From contig NZ_JBIFFV010000002.1 in the NCBI RefSeq assembly GCF_043557345.1, positions 62,001 to 126,000 of the forward strand: a stretch of 64,000 nt of DNA. Direction: 5' to 3'. The notes beneath the pieces were generated by a model. It was not told the DNA's origin. It saw nothing but the letters and a program-made list of their open reading frames with translations, and made no database searches. Positions 41,597-51,600 of this stretch are shown here, in pieces (the first letter of the stretch is position 1; each line of letters begins with the position of its first letter). The translations under genes and the position numbers were made by a program. This DNA comes from Sulfitobacter sp043557345. GTDB lineage: Bacteria > Pseudomonadota > Alphaproteobacteria > Rhodobacterales > Rhodobacteraceae.

Positions 41597-41818
41597 CTAC
41601 TCGGGAACGTTGTCGATCCCGCTTTGCCCCCAAGGGTGGCAGCGCGCGATCCGGCGGGCAGCCAGCCATCCGCCTCTCAGCCCGCCGTGTTTTTGCAAGG
41701 CTTCCAGCGCATAGGCGCTGCAGGTGGGCTGATAGCGGCAATTATGCCCGACCCATGGGCTGAAGATCAGCCGGTAGCCGCGCACCGGCAGGGCAAGAAG
41801 CGCGGCCAGGGGAGTCAT
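41597..41818 (-). CDS. yidD: Membrane protein insertion efficiency factor YidD
   Basis: The 73-residue protein has the YidD pattern RGYRLIFSPWVGHNCRYQPTCSAYALEAL and GWLAARRIARCHPWG. It overlaps the rnpA stop by four bases. YidD helps YidC-mediated insertion. Confidence 0.94.
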   Translation of the reverse strand: MTPLAALLALPVRGYRLIFSPWVGHNCRYQPTCSAYALEALQKHGGLRGGWLAARRIARCHPWGQSGIDNVPE

Positions 41819-42237
41819 TTTCGCACCCCGTGCAGGATATCCAGCGCGCGGGCCAGATCGGCCAGCAATTGGTCGAAGGGCAGGGTGGCTGTCGCCTCGC
41901 GCCGTCCGACAAAGACATAGTCCATGCCCGCGCGCCCGGCCTGCGGCAAGGTGAGCCGCGCGATCTCGCGCAGGCGGCGCTTGGCGCGGTTGCGGGCCAC
42001 GGCATTGCCGACCTTCTTGGAGCAGGTGAACCCCACGCGAATGGGCGCCGCGCTGGGCTCATCCTTCCGGCGGGGGCGCATTTGCAGGATGAAGCCGGGG
42101 GTGGCTACGCGTTTGGCGCGGCTGGCGCGTTGGAAGTCCGCCCGTTTGGTCAGGGTCTCCAGACGCAGAGAAACCGCCGGGGCAGGGTTCCCCTTCGTGG
42201 CGCAAATGCCATTCAAGGGTGCCTCCGGCGGTGTCAT
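41815..42237 (-). CDS. rnpA: Ribonuclease P protein component
   Basis: The 140-residue basic protein has the RnpA motif VGNAVARNRAKRRLREIARL with the RNR helix, after a hydrophilic N-terminal extension (MTPPEAPLNGICATKGNPAPA) that is longer than usual. It is the protein subunit that matures tRNA 5' ends. A shorter start further in is possible. It lies 26 bases from rpmH. Confidence 0.94.
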   Translation of the reverse strand: MTPPEAPLNGICATKGNPAPAVSLRLETLTKRADFQRASRAKRVATPGFILQMRPRRKDEPSAAPIRVGFTCSKKVGNAVARNRAKRRLREIARLTLPQAGRAGMDYVFVGRREATATLPFDQLLADLARALDILHGVRK

Positions 42238-42263
42238 ATTCTGGTTCCGAAGATCGAGGGCGC

Positions 42264-42398
42264 TTATGCGCTCAGCGATTTCCGGCCCTGTGCGCGGCGT
42301 GCGTTGATGATTTTACGGCCGGCTTTGGTGGCCATGCGCGCGCGGAAACCATGGCGCCGCTTGCGCACGAGGTTCGAGGGTTGAAAGGTGCGTTTCAT
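42264..42398 (-). CDS. rpmH: 50S ribosomal protein L34
   Basis: The minus-strand frame from ATG 42398 to TAA 42264 encodes 44 residues beginning MKRTFQPSNLVRKRRHGF and ending AQGRKSLSA, the invariant L34 sequence pattern. It is the first gene of the rpmH-rnpA-yidD unit. A TTGACG element at 42461-42466 on the minus strand could be its -35 box. Confidence 0.97.
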   Translation of the reverse strand: MKRTFQPSNLVRKRRHGFRARMATKAGRKIINARRAQGRKSLSA

Positions 42399-42711
42399 CG
42401 CTCCGTCTCCATCTAAAGCTGGCTGGGCACGGAATCACTTGAAGGTTCCACCGCGGCCAGCGTCAATTCAAGCCCGTCCTCTAATGCGGCGGGACGCGCA
42501 AGTCAAACCCTCTGACAGGGAAAAACCGCGCTTTGCAACAAAATGCCGGTTGGCGGGGGCGGAATTGTTTCAGTTCACCCCTTAACTTTGCAAAATCGCC
42601 CCTTCCCGCACAAGTCCCATCAAGCGCGCGTGAGGAGCCTGTTCCCGCACCCCGCTTCACGCCATCATTGAGGAAAACGAAATTGGTCTGATGTAGGCCC
42701 AAGGAAGTGTG
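42399..42711. other. Divergent intergenic region rpmH / TVP38
   Basis: The region carries the promoter of rpmH and that of the TVP38 gene. I see the TTGACG element noted under rpmH and AAGGAAGTG just before the TVP38 start. I see no clear DnaA-box cluster, so there is no evidence that oriC lies here, although it often lies near rpmH. Confidence 0.4.
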
Positions 42712-43449
42712 ATGATGAGCCGCAACGACCAAAGCAAACCCGCGCTGGTGCGCTATCTGCCCCTTGCGGTGATCGCCGTTATCGCGGTCATCGGGGCTTT
42801 TACCCTGCGCGATTACCTGAGCTTCGACGCGCTGCGCGACAACCGCGAGGCGCTGATCGCCTTTCGCGATAGCAATTACCTGCTGACTGCGCTGGTCTTT
42901 GTCGCCGCCTATGTAGTGATTGTGGCCTTTTCCCTGCCGGGGGCCACGGTGGCCACTTTGACGGGCGGTTTCCTCTTTGGGCTGTTTCCGGGCGCGCTTT
43001 ATAACGTCAGTGCTGCGACCTTGGGCGCGGTGGTGATCTTTCTGGCCGCGCAATGGGGCCTTGGTGCCCGGTTGAAAGAGCGGATGGATGCCTCCGAAGG
43101 GATGGTGCGCAAGATCAAGGCGGGGATCGACGACAACCAGTGGTCGATGCTCTTCTTTATCCGGCTGGTGCCGGTGGTGCCGTTCTTTGTCGCGAATCTG
43201 CTGCCTGCCTTTCTCGGCGTGCCGCTGTTTCGCTTCGTGATCTCGACGTTTTTCGGAATCATGCCGGGGGCGTTGGTCTTTACCTCTGTGGGCGCGGGGC
43301 TAGGTGCGGTTTTTGCCCGGGGTGAGACGCCCGACCTTGGGATTATTTTCGAGCCGCATATTCTGTTGCCCATTCTGGGCCTCTGCGTGCTGTCGCTGCT
43401 GCCCGTGGCGATCAAGACATTTACCGGCAAGAAGGATCTGCTGAAATGA
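42712..43449 (+). CDS. TVP38/TMEM64-family membrane protein
   Basis: The 245-residue protein has six hydrophobic segments and the SNARE-associated (DedA-like) pattern FSLPGATVATLTGGFLFG and NLLPAFLGVPLFRFVISTFFG. It overlaps the flavoprotein gene by four bases. TVP38 genes are often paired with mercuric-reductase-like flavoproteins; the joint role is unknown. Confidence 0.88.
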   Translation: MMSRNDQSKPALVRYLPLAVIAVIAVIGAFTLRDYLSFDALRDNREALIAFRDSNYLLTALVFVAAYVVIVAFSLPGATVATLTGGFLFGLFPGALYNVSAATLGAVVIFLAAQWGLGARLKERMDASEGMVRKIKAGIDDNQWSMLFFIRLVPVVPFFVANLLPAFLGVPLFRFVISTFFGIMPGALVFTSVGAGLGAVFARGETPDLGIIFEPHILLPILGLCVLSLLPVAIKTFTGKKDLLK

Positions 43450-44867
43450 CCAACCGTATCAAGACCGACGTTCTGATTATCGGCGCAGGCTCTGGCGGGT
43501 TGTCGGTGGCGGCGGGGGCCGTGCAGATGGGCGCGGATGTGACCCTGCTCGAAGGGCATAAGATGGGCGGCGATTGCCTGAACTATGGCTGCGTGCCCTC
43601 CAAGGCGCTGATCAAGACCGGCAAGACCGCCTATGCCCAGCAACACAGCGCACAATATGGGGTCGCGAATGCCGCCGGGGTGGTGGATTACGCCGCCGCC
43701 AAGGATCACGTGGCCGATGTCATCTCGCAAATCGCGCCGGTCGATTCGGTTGAGCGGTTCGAGGGCTTGGGCGTGCGGGTGATCCGCGAATACGGGCGTT
43801 TCATTTCCGATAAAGAGGTGCAGGCGGGCGATACCATCATCACCGCGCGGCGCATCGTCGTCGCCACCGGCTCCTCTCCTCTGGTGCCGCCCATTCCGGG
43901 GCTGGAGGATGTTCCCTATGAAACGAATGAGACCCTGTTCGACCTGCGCGAAAAGCCCGAGCATCTGATCATCATCGGGGGCGGCCCCATCGGCATCGAG
44001 ATGGCGCAGGCCCATGTGCGGATGGGCTGCAAGGTGACCGTGATCGAAGGCAGCCGCGCGCTTGGCAAGGATGACCCCGAGCTGTCCGAAGTGGTGTTGC
44101 AGACCATGCGGGACGAGGGCGTGGTTTTCGAGGAAGGCAGCGATGCGGCCAAGGTCAGCGGTGCGGCGGGGGCGATCACGGTCGAGACCAAGGATGGCCG
44201 CGTGATCAAAGGCTCGCATCTGCTGATGGCCGTAGGGCGCAAGAGCAACATCGACCGGCTTGATCTGGAGAAGGCCGGGGTGGAGACCACCAAGGCAGGC
44301 ATCAAGGTCGACGACAGCCTGCGCAGCAGCAACCGGCGGGTCTATGCCATTGGCGATGTGGCGGGCGGGCTGCAATTTACCCATGTGGCAGGCTATCACG
44401 CCGGGGTGGTGATCCGCTCGATCCTTTTTGGCCTGCCGAGCAAGACGAAGCTGCACCATATCCCATGGGTCACCTATGCCGCGCCGGAACTGGCGCAGGT
44501 GGGGCTGACCGAAGCACAGGCGCGCGAAGAGCATGGCGACAAGCTGGAGGTCGTGCGGTTCCACTACACCCATAACGACCGCGCGATTGCCGAGCGTCAG
44601 ACCAAAGGGTTCATCAAAGTCATGGTGGTCAAGGGCCGCCCGGTGGGGGCCAGCATCGTCGGCCATCAGGCGGGCGAATTGATCACCCTGTGGTCGCTTG
44701 CGCTGGTCAATAAGATGAAGATGAGCCAGATTGCCGCCATGGTTGCCCCTTACCCCACAATCTCGGAAATTAACAAACGCGCGGCAGGAGCCTATTTCAG
44801 CCCGCGCCTGTTCGACAGCGCTCTGGTCAAAACGGTGGTGCGCGCCGTGCAGCGCCTCTTGCCCTGA
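43446..44867 (+). CDS. Mercuric-reductase-like FAD/NAD(P) disulfide oxidoreductase
   Basis: The 473-residue protein has the FAD fold IIGAGSGGLSVAAGA, the redox pair GGDCLNYGCVPSK (Cys44, Cys49), an NAD(P) fold IIGGGPIGIEMAQA and a C-terminal dimer domain. It lacks the N-terminal heavy-metal domain of MerA and the C-terminal Cys pair of Hg(II) binding; the dimer domain ends in LVKTVVRAVQRLLP. It may reduce a small disulfide or metal ion, but mercury detoxification is not supported. Confidence 0.86.
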   Translation: MTNRIKTDVLIIGAGSGGLSVAAGAVQMGADVTLLEGHKMGGDCLNYGCVPSKALIKTGKTAYAQQHSAQYGVANAAGVVDYAAAKDHVADVISQIAPVDSVERFEGLGVRVIREYGRFISDKEVQAGDTIITARRIVVATGSSPLVPPIPGLEDVPYETNETLFDLREKPEHLIIIGGGPIGIEMAQAHVRMGCKVTVIEGSRALGKDDPELSEVVLQTMRDEGVVFEEGSDAAKVSGAAGAITVETKDGRVIKGSHLLMAVGRKSNIDRLDLEKAGVETTKAGIKVDDSLRSSNRRVYAIGDVAGGLQFTHVAGYHAGVVIRSILFGLPSKTKLHHIPWVTYAAPELAQVGLTEAQAREEHGDKLEVVRFHYTHNDRAIAERQTKGFIKVMVVKGRPVGASIVGHQAGELITLWSLALVNKMKMSQIAAMVAPYPTISEINKRAAGAYFSPRLFDSALVKTVVRAVQRLLP

Positions 44868-44875
44868 GATCGCCC

Positions 44876-46261
44876 ATGATCCACTCGCTTTCTGGCCGCC
44901 TGCTGATCCTCACCACCATCTTTGTGATGCTGGCCGAAGTGCTGATCTTTGTCCCCTCCATCGCGCGGTTCCGCGAGGAATATATGCTGACGCGGTTGGA
45001 GCGGGCGCAAATTGCCTCGCTGGCGCTTTTGGCCGACGACATGCTCGACCCGGAGTTGGAAGAGGAGCTGCTGCGCAACGCCGAGGTCTTCAATGTGGTG
45101 CTGCGGCGGGATGAAGCTCGGCAACTGGTGCTGGCCTCTCCCATGCCGCGCATGGTGTCGCAGACCTATGATCTGCGCGATGCCTCGGCGACGGTCTTGA
45201 TCCGCGATGCGATGCTGCGGCTGTTCCGCCCGGGGAACGAGGTGGTCCGCGTGATCGGCGCGCCGGTGCGCGAAGCGGGGCTGTTGATCGAGGTCACGAT
45301 GGAAACGGCGCCCATGCGTGTCGCCATGATCGACTATGGAATTCGAATCCTTATCCTCTCGGCGGTGATCTCGGTCATCACGGCGGTGCTTTTGTTCTTT
45401 GCCATGCGGGCCTTGCTGCTGAAACCGATCAAACGGGTGGCGGGACATATGCAGCGCTATGCCGCGGCGCCCGAAGATGCGCGGCGGATCATTGAGCCTT
45501 CCGCCAGCGTGACCGAATTGCGCGAGGCCGAAGAGGCGCTTCAGAAGCTGCAAACCGACCTCACGCAGGCGCTTAAACAGAAAGAGCGTTTGGCCCAATT
45601 GGGCAGTGCCGTCAGCAAGATCAGCCATGATCTGCGCAACATCCTCGCCTCTGCCCAGCTGTTCACCGACCGGATCGAAATGTCAGAAGACCCGGCCGTG
45701 AAACGCATGGCCCCCAAACTCGTAGGCTCGATCACCCGGGCGGTGCACCTATGCGAATCGACGCTGGCTTTCGGCAAGGCCGAAGAGCCGGGGCCGACGC
45801 TGACGCTCATGCCGCTCGAAGAACTGGTGGAAGAAGTCATCGACGGCGAACGCCTTGCCGATCCCGAAAGCATCGTGCGCTTTGCCGCCGATATTCCGGC
45901 TTATCTCACCGTGCGCGCGGACCCCGAGCAGATGTACCGCGTGCTGGCCAACCTCATGCGCAACGCCCGGCAGGCGATCACCGCCACCGGCAGGCCGGGT
46001 GAGGTCTATCTGCGGGCCGAGGATATGGGCGAGGCGTGGTGCATCACCGTCAGCGATACCGGCCCCGGCTTGCCGCCCAAGGCGCGGGAGCATCTCTTCA
46101 CCGCCTTTCAGGGCGGGGCGCGCAAGGGCGGGTCTGGTTTGGGGTTGGTGATCGCTTCCGAACTGGTGCGCGGCCACGGCGGCAGCCTCGCGCTGCGCAA
46201 CAGCGGGCCGGAAGGCACGGTTTTCGACATAACACTGCCCAAGGGGGACGGCGCCCTGTAG
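44876..46261 (+). CDS. Sensor histidine kinase (no adjacent response regulator)
   Basis: The 461-residue protein has two membrane helices (about residues 8-26 and 158-180) enclosing a periplasmic domain, a HAMP-like region, a HisKA-like motif SKISHDLRNIL with His near residue 252, and a HATPase domain (NLMRNARQAI, DTGPGLPP, GSGLGLVIASEL). The gene lies nine bases after the flavoprotein. No response regulator is next to it, so its partner is elsewhere. Confidence 0.86.
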   Translation: MIHSLSGRLLILTTIFVMLAEVLIFVPSIARFREEYMLTRLERAQIASLALLADDMLDPELEEELLRNAEVFNVVLRRDEARQLVLASPMPRMVSQTYDLRDASATVLIRDAMLRLFRPGNEVVRVIGAPVREAGLLIEVTMETAPMRVAMIDYGIRILILSAVISVITAVLLFFAMRALLLKPIKRVAGHMQRYAAAPEDARRIIEPSASVTELREAEEALQKLQTDLTQALKQKERLAQLGSAVSKISHDLRNILASAQLFTDRIEMSEDPAVKRMAPKLVGSITRAVHLCESTLAFGKAEEPGPTLTLMPLEELVEEVIDGERLADPESIVRFAADIPAYLTVRADPEQMYRVLANLMRNARQAITATGRPGEVYLRAEDMGEAWCITVSDTGPGLPPKAREHLFTAFQGGARKGGSGLGLVIASELVRGHGGSLALRNSGPEGTVFDITLPKGDGAL

Positions 46262-46337
46262 ATTTTTGAAGAAAATTGCATTTCCTCCAAACGAGGGCTT
46301 GCAACTCCCCGGGGCTAAGACTAAACCCCCGCTCAGT

Positions 46338-46414
46338 GGACCGATAGCTCAGCTGGATAGAGTACCTGACTACGAATCAGGGGGTCGGGGGTTCGAATCC
46401 TCCTCGGTCCGCCA
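46338..46414 (+). tRNA. tRNA-Arg (ACG)
   Basis: A 77-base cloverleaf: acceptor stem GGACCGA/TCGGTCC, D arm GCTC...GAGT, anticodon stem CCTGA/TCAGG with loop CTACGAA (anticodon ACG at 46372-46374), T arm GTTCGAATC and an encoded CCA end. It reads CGU (and, with A34 edited to inosine, CGC and CGA) arginine codons. Confidence 0.95.
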
Positions 46415-46451
46415 CTTCACAAAATTGAAAGCACGGCGCTTTTGGAGCGTC

Positions 46452-47093
46452 TCACCCGCCTCGCGGCGGGTTGTAAAAACCCCTCTCGCGGTAGGGCTGG
46501 TCAAAGGCGTGGTCCATCAGCTCCAGATGATCTTGGCCGTAATACATGTCGCCATTCAGAAAATAGCTGGGTGAACCAAAGATGCCGCGGGCGATTGCCT
46601 CTTCGGTGTTCTGGGTGTGGATCGCTTGGACATCCTCCTCCATCGCCTGTGCGATCAACCTGTCACAGCCGGGATCGATTCCCGCACACGCGCGGCGCAG
46701 ATGCTCGGGATTCGCGAGATCAATATCATCGCGCCAATGGGCCTGAAGGATCGCAGAGGAAAGCGCGTCGGCATCCCGCCCGGCCTGAACGGCGGCGATC
46801 AGAAAGCCGTTTGCAAGGTTAAGCGGGCTGTCGTGGTGGGTCGGGCGGTGATTGAGAATTTCTAGCCCGCGATACTGCGCCCAACGCTCGATCTCTCGGC
46901 CAAAGAAATAGGCGATGTAATGCGGCGTGAAACCGCGAAAGTGGCTCACACGGCCTGAGGCGATCACGGGGGTCAGGTCAAACGGGCGATGCACCAGCCG
47001 TGCGCCGCGGGTCGCGCAGATTTCCAAGAGTTTGCGATGCCCCAGATAGGCATAGGCAGAATGGGCGGAATAGAAATATTCAATGGTGTCCAA
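46452..47093 (-). CDS. 2-hydroxychromene-2-carboxylate isomerase family protein
   Basis: The 213-residue protein has the DsbA-like/HCCA isomerase pattern: YFYSAHSAYAYLGHRKLLEI at the N-terminus (Ser at the catalytic position of HCCA isomerase), then SPLNLANGFLIAA and GIFGSPSYFLNGDMYYGQDHLELM at the cis-Pro region. Such enzymes act in naphthalene breakdown or glutathione-linked isomerisation. Its real substrate cannot be told. Confidence 0.82.
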   Translation of the reverse strand: MDTIEYFYSAHSAYAYLGHRKLLEICATRGARLVHRPFDLTPVIASGRVSHFRGFTPHYIAYFFGREIERWAQYRGLEILNHRPTHHDSPLNLANGFLIAAVQAGRDADALSSAILQAHWRDDIDLANPEHLRRACAGIDPGCDRLIAQAMEEDVQAIHTQNTEEAIARGIFGSPSYFLNGDMYYGQDHLELMDHAFDQPYRERGFYNPPRGG

Positions 47094-47219
47094 GGTCGGC
47101 TTCCGTCGGTTGCGCCAGCATCATGGCGGAAACCGGGGGGTAGGCAAGGACGGGGGCGAAAGCCGAGGGTGGGATCGCGGGTGTGGTCGCAACAGGATGC
47201 TTCTAGCCGCGATGACGCC

Positions 47220-47363
47220 TCAATACCGGCGGTTATGCAATCTGTTCGCCCGGGGCCGGGGCGCGATTGCGCGGACCTTCCGAGGCTGGGGGCGCTGCTT
47301 GGCCATGAATGCCACTGCCGCCGCCGCGGCCATGATCAGGATCAAGAGTTGGTAAGTCCACAT
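47220..47363 (-). CDS. 47-residue membrane protein, unknown
   Basis: From ATG 47363 (AGGAGG eight bases upstream) a short frame encodes MWTYQLLILIMAAAAAVAFM and then a basic, arginine- and proline-rich tail, ending at TGA 47220. It has one hydrophobic helix with the tail probably inside the cell. I do not recognise a family, but the Shine-Dalgarno signal is good. Confidence 0.45.
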   Translation of the reverse strand: MWTYQLLILIMAAAAAVAFMAKQRPQPRKVRAIAPRPRANRLHNRRY

Positions 47364-47466
47364 GAGCCATTCCTCCTAGGGCATGTTCATAAGGTTAACC
47401 TTATCTTTGCCCGATGGGTTCCGTCTTGGCGGAGATGGTGGCGGCCTTTGGCCGGGGCCGCAAGTC

Positions 47467-47498
47467 AAAAAGGCCGCCGCATTTCTGCGACGGCCTTC
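47467..47498 (-). terminator. Terminator for the lysozyme-like gene
   Basis: On the minus strand AAGGCCGTCGCA, loop GAAA, TGCGGCGGCCTT forms a stem, followed by TTTTTGAC. It lies about 215 bases after the end of the lysozyme-like gene at 47713 and ends transcription from it. Confidence 0.65.
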
Positions 47499-47712
47499 TT
47501 TCGGCACGGCGGTTCCGGGCGTCAGCCCATTCGCCGCACCACGGCCATGGTGGCGATGGCGGGCAGGGTCAGCAGCACACAGATGGGCCTGAAATCTTCT
47601 CGGAAATGCCGCACGGGATGCAGCGCTGCGGTTAAAAAGGTGGCCAAAGCGGCGAAAATGCGCGCGCTTTGGCCTGGAGGGAGACGGAGAGAGAGAGGAG
47701 TGGGGCGCGCGG

Positions 47713-48441
47713 TCAGGAGGTGCCGCGTGCCGTGTTTTCAAAGATGCTTTTCATATGGCTGTCGAACTCGTTCCAAGTGATGACAGCCCGGTTGCCCGCA
47801 TGGCCGTGATAATAGGACCGGCCCGTCGAAGTGGGCAGCCCGGCCCAGATGCGGGCGAGGTTTTCCATGAAACGATGGCGGCTGATTTTGCCCCTCATAA
47901 AGGGGGTGAATCCCGCATCTTCGAGCAATAGATCGGCCAGCAGGTCTTGAACCTGTGGGGTAAACCGATCGCTCTTGCTCAGCCCCGCTTCGGCGACGAG
48001 CGTTTTCAAAGTGTTGGGGATGAACTGGTAGCGCCCGATGGCATGGGGCTGGCCGGGGGTCGCCTTGATCCAGCGATAGATTTCGCCGATGGTCATGCTT
48101 GTGGGGCGCTTGGGCGGCTTGATCCGCGCCCCATGCTGCACCGCGTCATAGCCTTTCGCGCCCGCCTCTGCCGAGGCGATGACATGGCGCACCGCCGCCG
48201 ATGGGCCGCCGCGCGGGGGCAGGGTCAGTTTGCGGGGGGCCTGTGCCTGTTTGACAGGCGTTTGGATCATGGCCCGGTTGAGGTGGATCCGCGCATCCGA
48301 GGCGGAAGGCGACAGGGCGAAGTTCAGGCCGGTCACGGCGATCTTGCGGCTGTCGAAACGGGCGAAATCATTTGCATTTGCCGCGCCGGAGAGGGTGGCG
48401 GCGATCAGGCAAAAGGCAGTGCTGGCAGCGAGCTTTTTCAT
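47713..48441 (-). CDS. Secreted lysozyme-like (muramidase) protein
   Basis: The 242-residue protein has a Sec signal (cleavage near ANA, residue 23). It has a C-terminal lysozyme-like domain: ASAEAGAKGYDAVQHG holding a probable catalytic Glu, TIGEIYRWI, AIGRYQFIPNTLKTLVAEAGLS and FTPQVQDLLADLLLE, as in phage and bacterial muramidases. It is probably a cell-wall hydrolase. No other phage gene is nearby. The promoter region carries a CTATCCTT dyad that also marks the surface-protein locus. Confidence 0.75.
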   Translation of the reverse strand: MKKLAASTAFCLIAATLSGAANANDFARFDSRKIAVTGLNFALSPSASDARIHLNRAMIQTPVKQAQAPRKLTLPPRGGPSAAVRHVIASAEAGAKGYDAVQHGARIKPPKRPTSMTIGEIYRWIKATPGQPHAIGRYQFIPNTLKTLVAEAGLSKSDRFTPQVQDLLADLLLEDAGFTPFMRGKISRHRFMENLARIWAGLPTSTGRSYYHGHAGNRAVITWNEFDSHMKSIFENTARGTS

Positions 48442-48529
48442 CGGAGTTTCCCATCGGGCTGGAGGTTTGCATTGTCCCTGATCATGCGCCTCTAAAATCG
48501 ATATTTCATTAATGCGGACAGCTAGTTAG

Positions 48530-48545
48530 CGTCTCGAAAGGATAG
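48530..48545 (-). promoter_or_regulatory. CTATCCTT-type dyad, upstream of the lysozyme-like gene
   Basis: The minus strand reads CTATCCT TT CGAGACG. It is the left half of the 7-2-7 element seen at five other places in this locus, with a poor second half. It lies 89 bases before the start of the gene at 48441. Confidence 0.4.
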
Positions 48546-48610
48546 TCGGCCCGGCGCTTGGAATAGGCCGGGTCGACTTTGGAGCGACGCCGCGCTGTGA
48601 AAGAGGAATG

Positions 48611-48644
48611 AGCCACGTTCCAGATGCGCTTGGAACGTGGCTCT
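48611..48644 (-). terminator. Hairpin ending the surface-protein operon
   Basis: GAGCCACGTTCCA (48611-48623) and TGGAACGTGGCTC (48632-48644) form a perfect 13-bp stem with an eight-base loop. On the minus strand ATTCCTCTTT follows. It lies 23 bases after the stop of the 1913-residue gene. Confidence 0.65.
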
Positions 48645-48666
48645 CCCTCGGGGCTGAGTCTCCCGG

Positions 48667-51600
48667 TCAGCTTCCGAGGAACTGGTCGAACTGGGTCCAG
48701 AGTGAGTTGTCCAACAGCAGGTTGAACCGGAAATAGAACCCTTCGTCATAGAGGCTGCTTTGCCCTGCCACCCGGCCACGGGCCTTGTTGTAGCCGAGCG
48801 CCAGCAGGACACCTTCGCGCGGGGTGAAGCCAAACTCGGCGCCGATCCCGTTGGAAGAATTGCCCTCGCTGTCCCACAGATGCGTGGCGTTGAGGCCGAG
48901 TTGGAACCGGTCGTCGCCGAATTCGTAGTTCAGACCGCCTTGGATCAACTGCGTGGTGGTACTGGCCCGCGCGCCGGCAGTGGTGCCGATCTTCTGATGC
49001 TGGCCCGCATATTTGCCGTTGATCCGCAGGTCGGCGTCGATCTCGTAATTCGCGTCGATCGACCACAGATGCGTTTCCGTTCTGGCGTGTTTCTCTTCCA
49101 GACGGTGCTCGTACCACGCCAGCACATCCAAGCGGGCGTTGTCCTTGGGGCGATAGGCGGCGCCGATGCGGGTGCGCATGCGGCGGGAGTTTTCGCCCGC
49201 GCGGCGGTCGAGCGCGGCGCGGCTGCGGGCCAGAACGGTCAACTCAGGGGTGACATTGCCGGCGATGCCGAAGCTGGCGTAATGGGTCTTGCCGCTCTCC
49301 TCCCAAGTGGTTTCCAGCTCGGCATCGCCGACCCAGTCGCCATCCGCCGACTCCCAGCTTGTGCCGATGGCGAAGGAGGTGAGCTCCCCGTCATTGGTCT
49401 CAAGGTTGCGCGAATGCTCAAGATCGGCGCGCAGATTGGTGCTTTCGTTGATGTCCCAATCGACGGACAGGCCCTGCACCATGGTGGTGTCGCTGGTGCC
49501 GCTGGCCTTGGTCATTTCGGTCCGGCCAGTGACCCATTCGTTCATCGTATAGGTGAAGCCATAGGCCGCGCGGGTGACCAGAGTGTCGCTGCCGAATTGA
49601 AGCTCGATCTCGTTATAGACGCGCCAGCCGTTCTTGGGCTCGTCATAAAGGCCGAGGGTCAGTTCGGTGGGGGCGTCTCCGCTGAGCGGGGCGCGCAGCT
49701 TGGCCTCGATCACGGTGCCGGGGCGGGCTGCCGGGGTCCAATGCGCGCCGAGGATCAGGGCGGTGTCGGTCTCGCTGCCGCTGGCGGTGCGGTCACGGCT
49801 GTACTCAAGGCCGATCTCGCCGCGCAGAGTCTTGCTCAGATGCCGGGAATAGATCGCATCCACGGTTAGCCGCGTGCTGTCGTTGATCCGGTCGCGGGTG
49901 TATTCCGCGCCGAAGGCGATGTCGCTGCGCCGGTCGATTTCCTCGCCATAGCTCAGACGGACCTGGGTGGTGCCGGGGCGGGCCAACCCGCCTTGCGGGT
50001 AGAAGTCGCGGCCGGTGTGGATCGCCTCGAAAGCGAAGTGGCGGGTTTCGGTCTTGAGTTCATAGGACAGGCGCGCGGCGCTGTCCTTGTCGCCCATGGC
50101 GTTCTCCGACCGGGCCACCTCGGCTTCCCACAGTCCGCCTTGGCGGTCTTCGTGCTGCAGATAGGCCGAATGCATCCGCTGGCGGGCCGTGTTGCCCAGG
50201 GGGGCATCGGCATGGACCGCGCGGGCGCCGACGGAGGTCCGCTCGGACAGGGCATAGTTCACCTCACCGCCATAGAGCCAATAGGCTTCGGCGCCCTCGG
50301 CTTCGACCTCATAGGTCACGCGGATCGACACGGGGTTGCCGTCAAGGTCGAACTGGCGCACCGGGGTGTCGAAAGTGATGGTGTTGCGGAAGAAGTCGAG
50401 TAGGTAGTCGGTGCCGCGCAGCAGGGGCGTGGCCGACAGGATATCGCCGCCGTCTTCGTCCCGCACGAGGATCTCCACCCGCTCGGACCCCTGCACATAG
50501 CCGCTCAGGTCAAGGTCATAGGGGCCAGAGACACCGCGCCCGCGGATTTCCTGAATCTGCTGCTCTTGCGCTGTCCGGGCGGCGAAGACGGTGACCGAGA
50601 CGCGGTCGTTCTCCCAATGGCCTTTGGCGCCGGTGGCGACACGTTGCAGGCCACCGAGTTTCAGCGCGCTGGCCTCGGGCGCGATGGCGATGTCGCCGTA
50701 GAGCACGTAGGAGCGGCCTTTCTCGACCTTCACAAAGAGGTTGGACGAAGATTGCGCATCGGCACCGCGTTCGGAATTGTCTCCGTAGACGGGGTAGTAT
50801 TCCTCACCCCGGATGTCGCGGAACAGGCTGTCTTCGGTGTCCCGGTCCGAGCTGTAGCGCAGGGTCAGCAGGGCATCGCCACGGATCACCCCTTTGAGGT
50901 AGAGCTCACCCCGGATCCCGGTTGTGGTGTCTTCGAAGGCGCTGATGCGATCCTCTTCGATGACATTGCCCGCATCGCCGCTCAGCGAAACCGCGCCTTC
51001 GATCACACCGATCAGCACACGTTCGTTCAGGTCGGGAGTGAAGGTCACCCGCGCCTCGGCTTCGCCAAAGGAGGAGCGCACGGTGATCAGATCGGGGCCG
51101 GAAGCCTGCGGCGGGATCAGGTTGAAGGTCGCCTCGCCATTGTCGAGATAGGCCTGCACACCGGGCGCGCTGCTGCGGATGTCGGTCACGTCCCAAAGCG
51201 ACCGGCGGGCGGCGAGGGTCACGGTGCCCGAGGCGGGCACCGGGCGGCCCCCGGCGTCAAGCACGCGGACCACGACCGGCACCACAGAGGCGGGATTGGC
51301 CGACGCGGTTTCCGGCATCAGGATCTCGATCCGGGCGGGTTTGCCGGGGGCGGTCAGGCGCAGCTCTTTGCGGACGCGTTCGATGCCGAAACCGTCACGA
51401 CCCACCAGCGTCAGCACATTCTCGCCCGAGGCCAGTTTCACCGCCACATATTCCAGCGCCTGCACATTGTTCTTTTCCAGACTGGTGCGTTCGCCCACCC
51501 GGTCGCCGCCCAGCTCGCGCCCGTTCACCAAAAGCGACAGCGTGAGATCGGCCTTGCCCTTGATCCGGATGTTCTGCGTGGCGCGGGTGACGGACGTGTC

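Noticed and set aside
42399..42711. Replication origin next to rpmH
   Set aside because: No dnaA gene, no cluster of DnaA boxes and no AT-rich unwinding stretch could be seen.
43446..44867. Mercury resistance (merA)
   Set aside because: No N-terminal metal domain, no C-terminal Cys pair, and no merR, merT or merP next to it.
47713..48441. Prophage suggested by a lysozyme-like gene
   Set aside because: No capsid, tail, terminase, integrase or repressor gene is near, and the protein has a Sec signal of its own.
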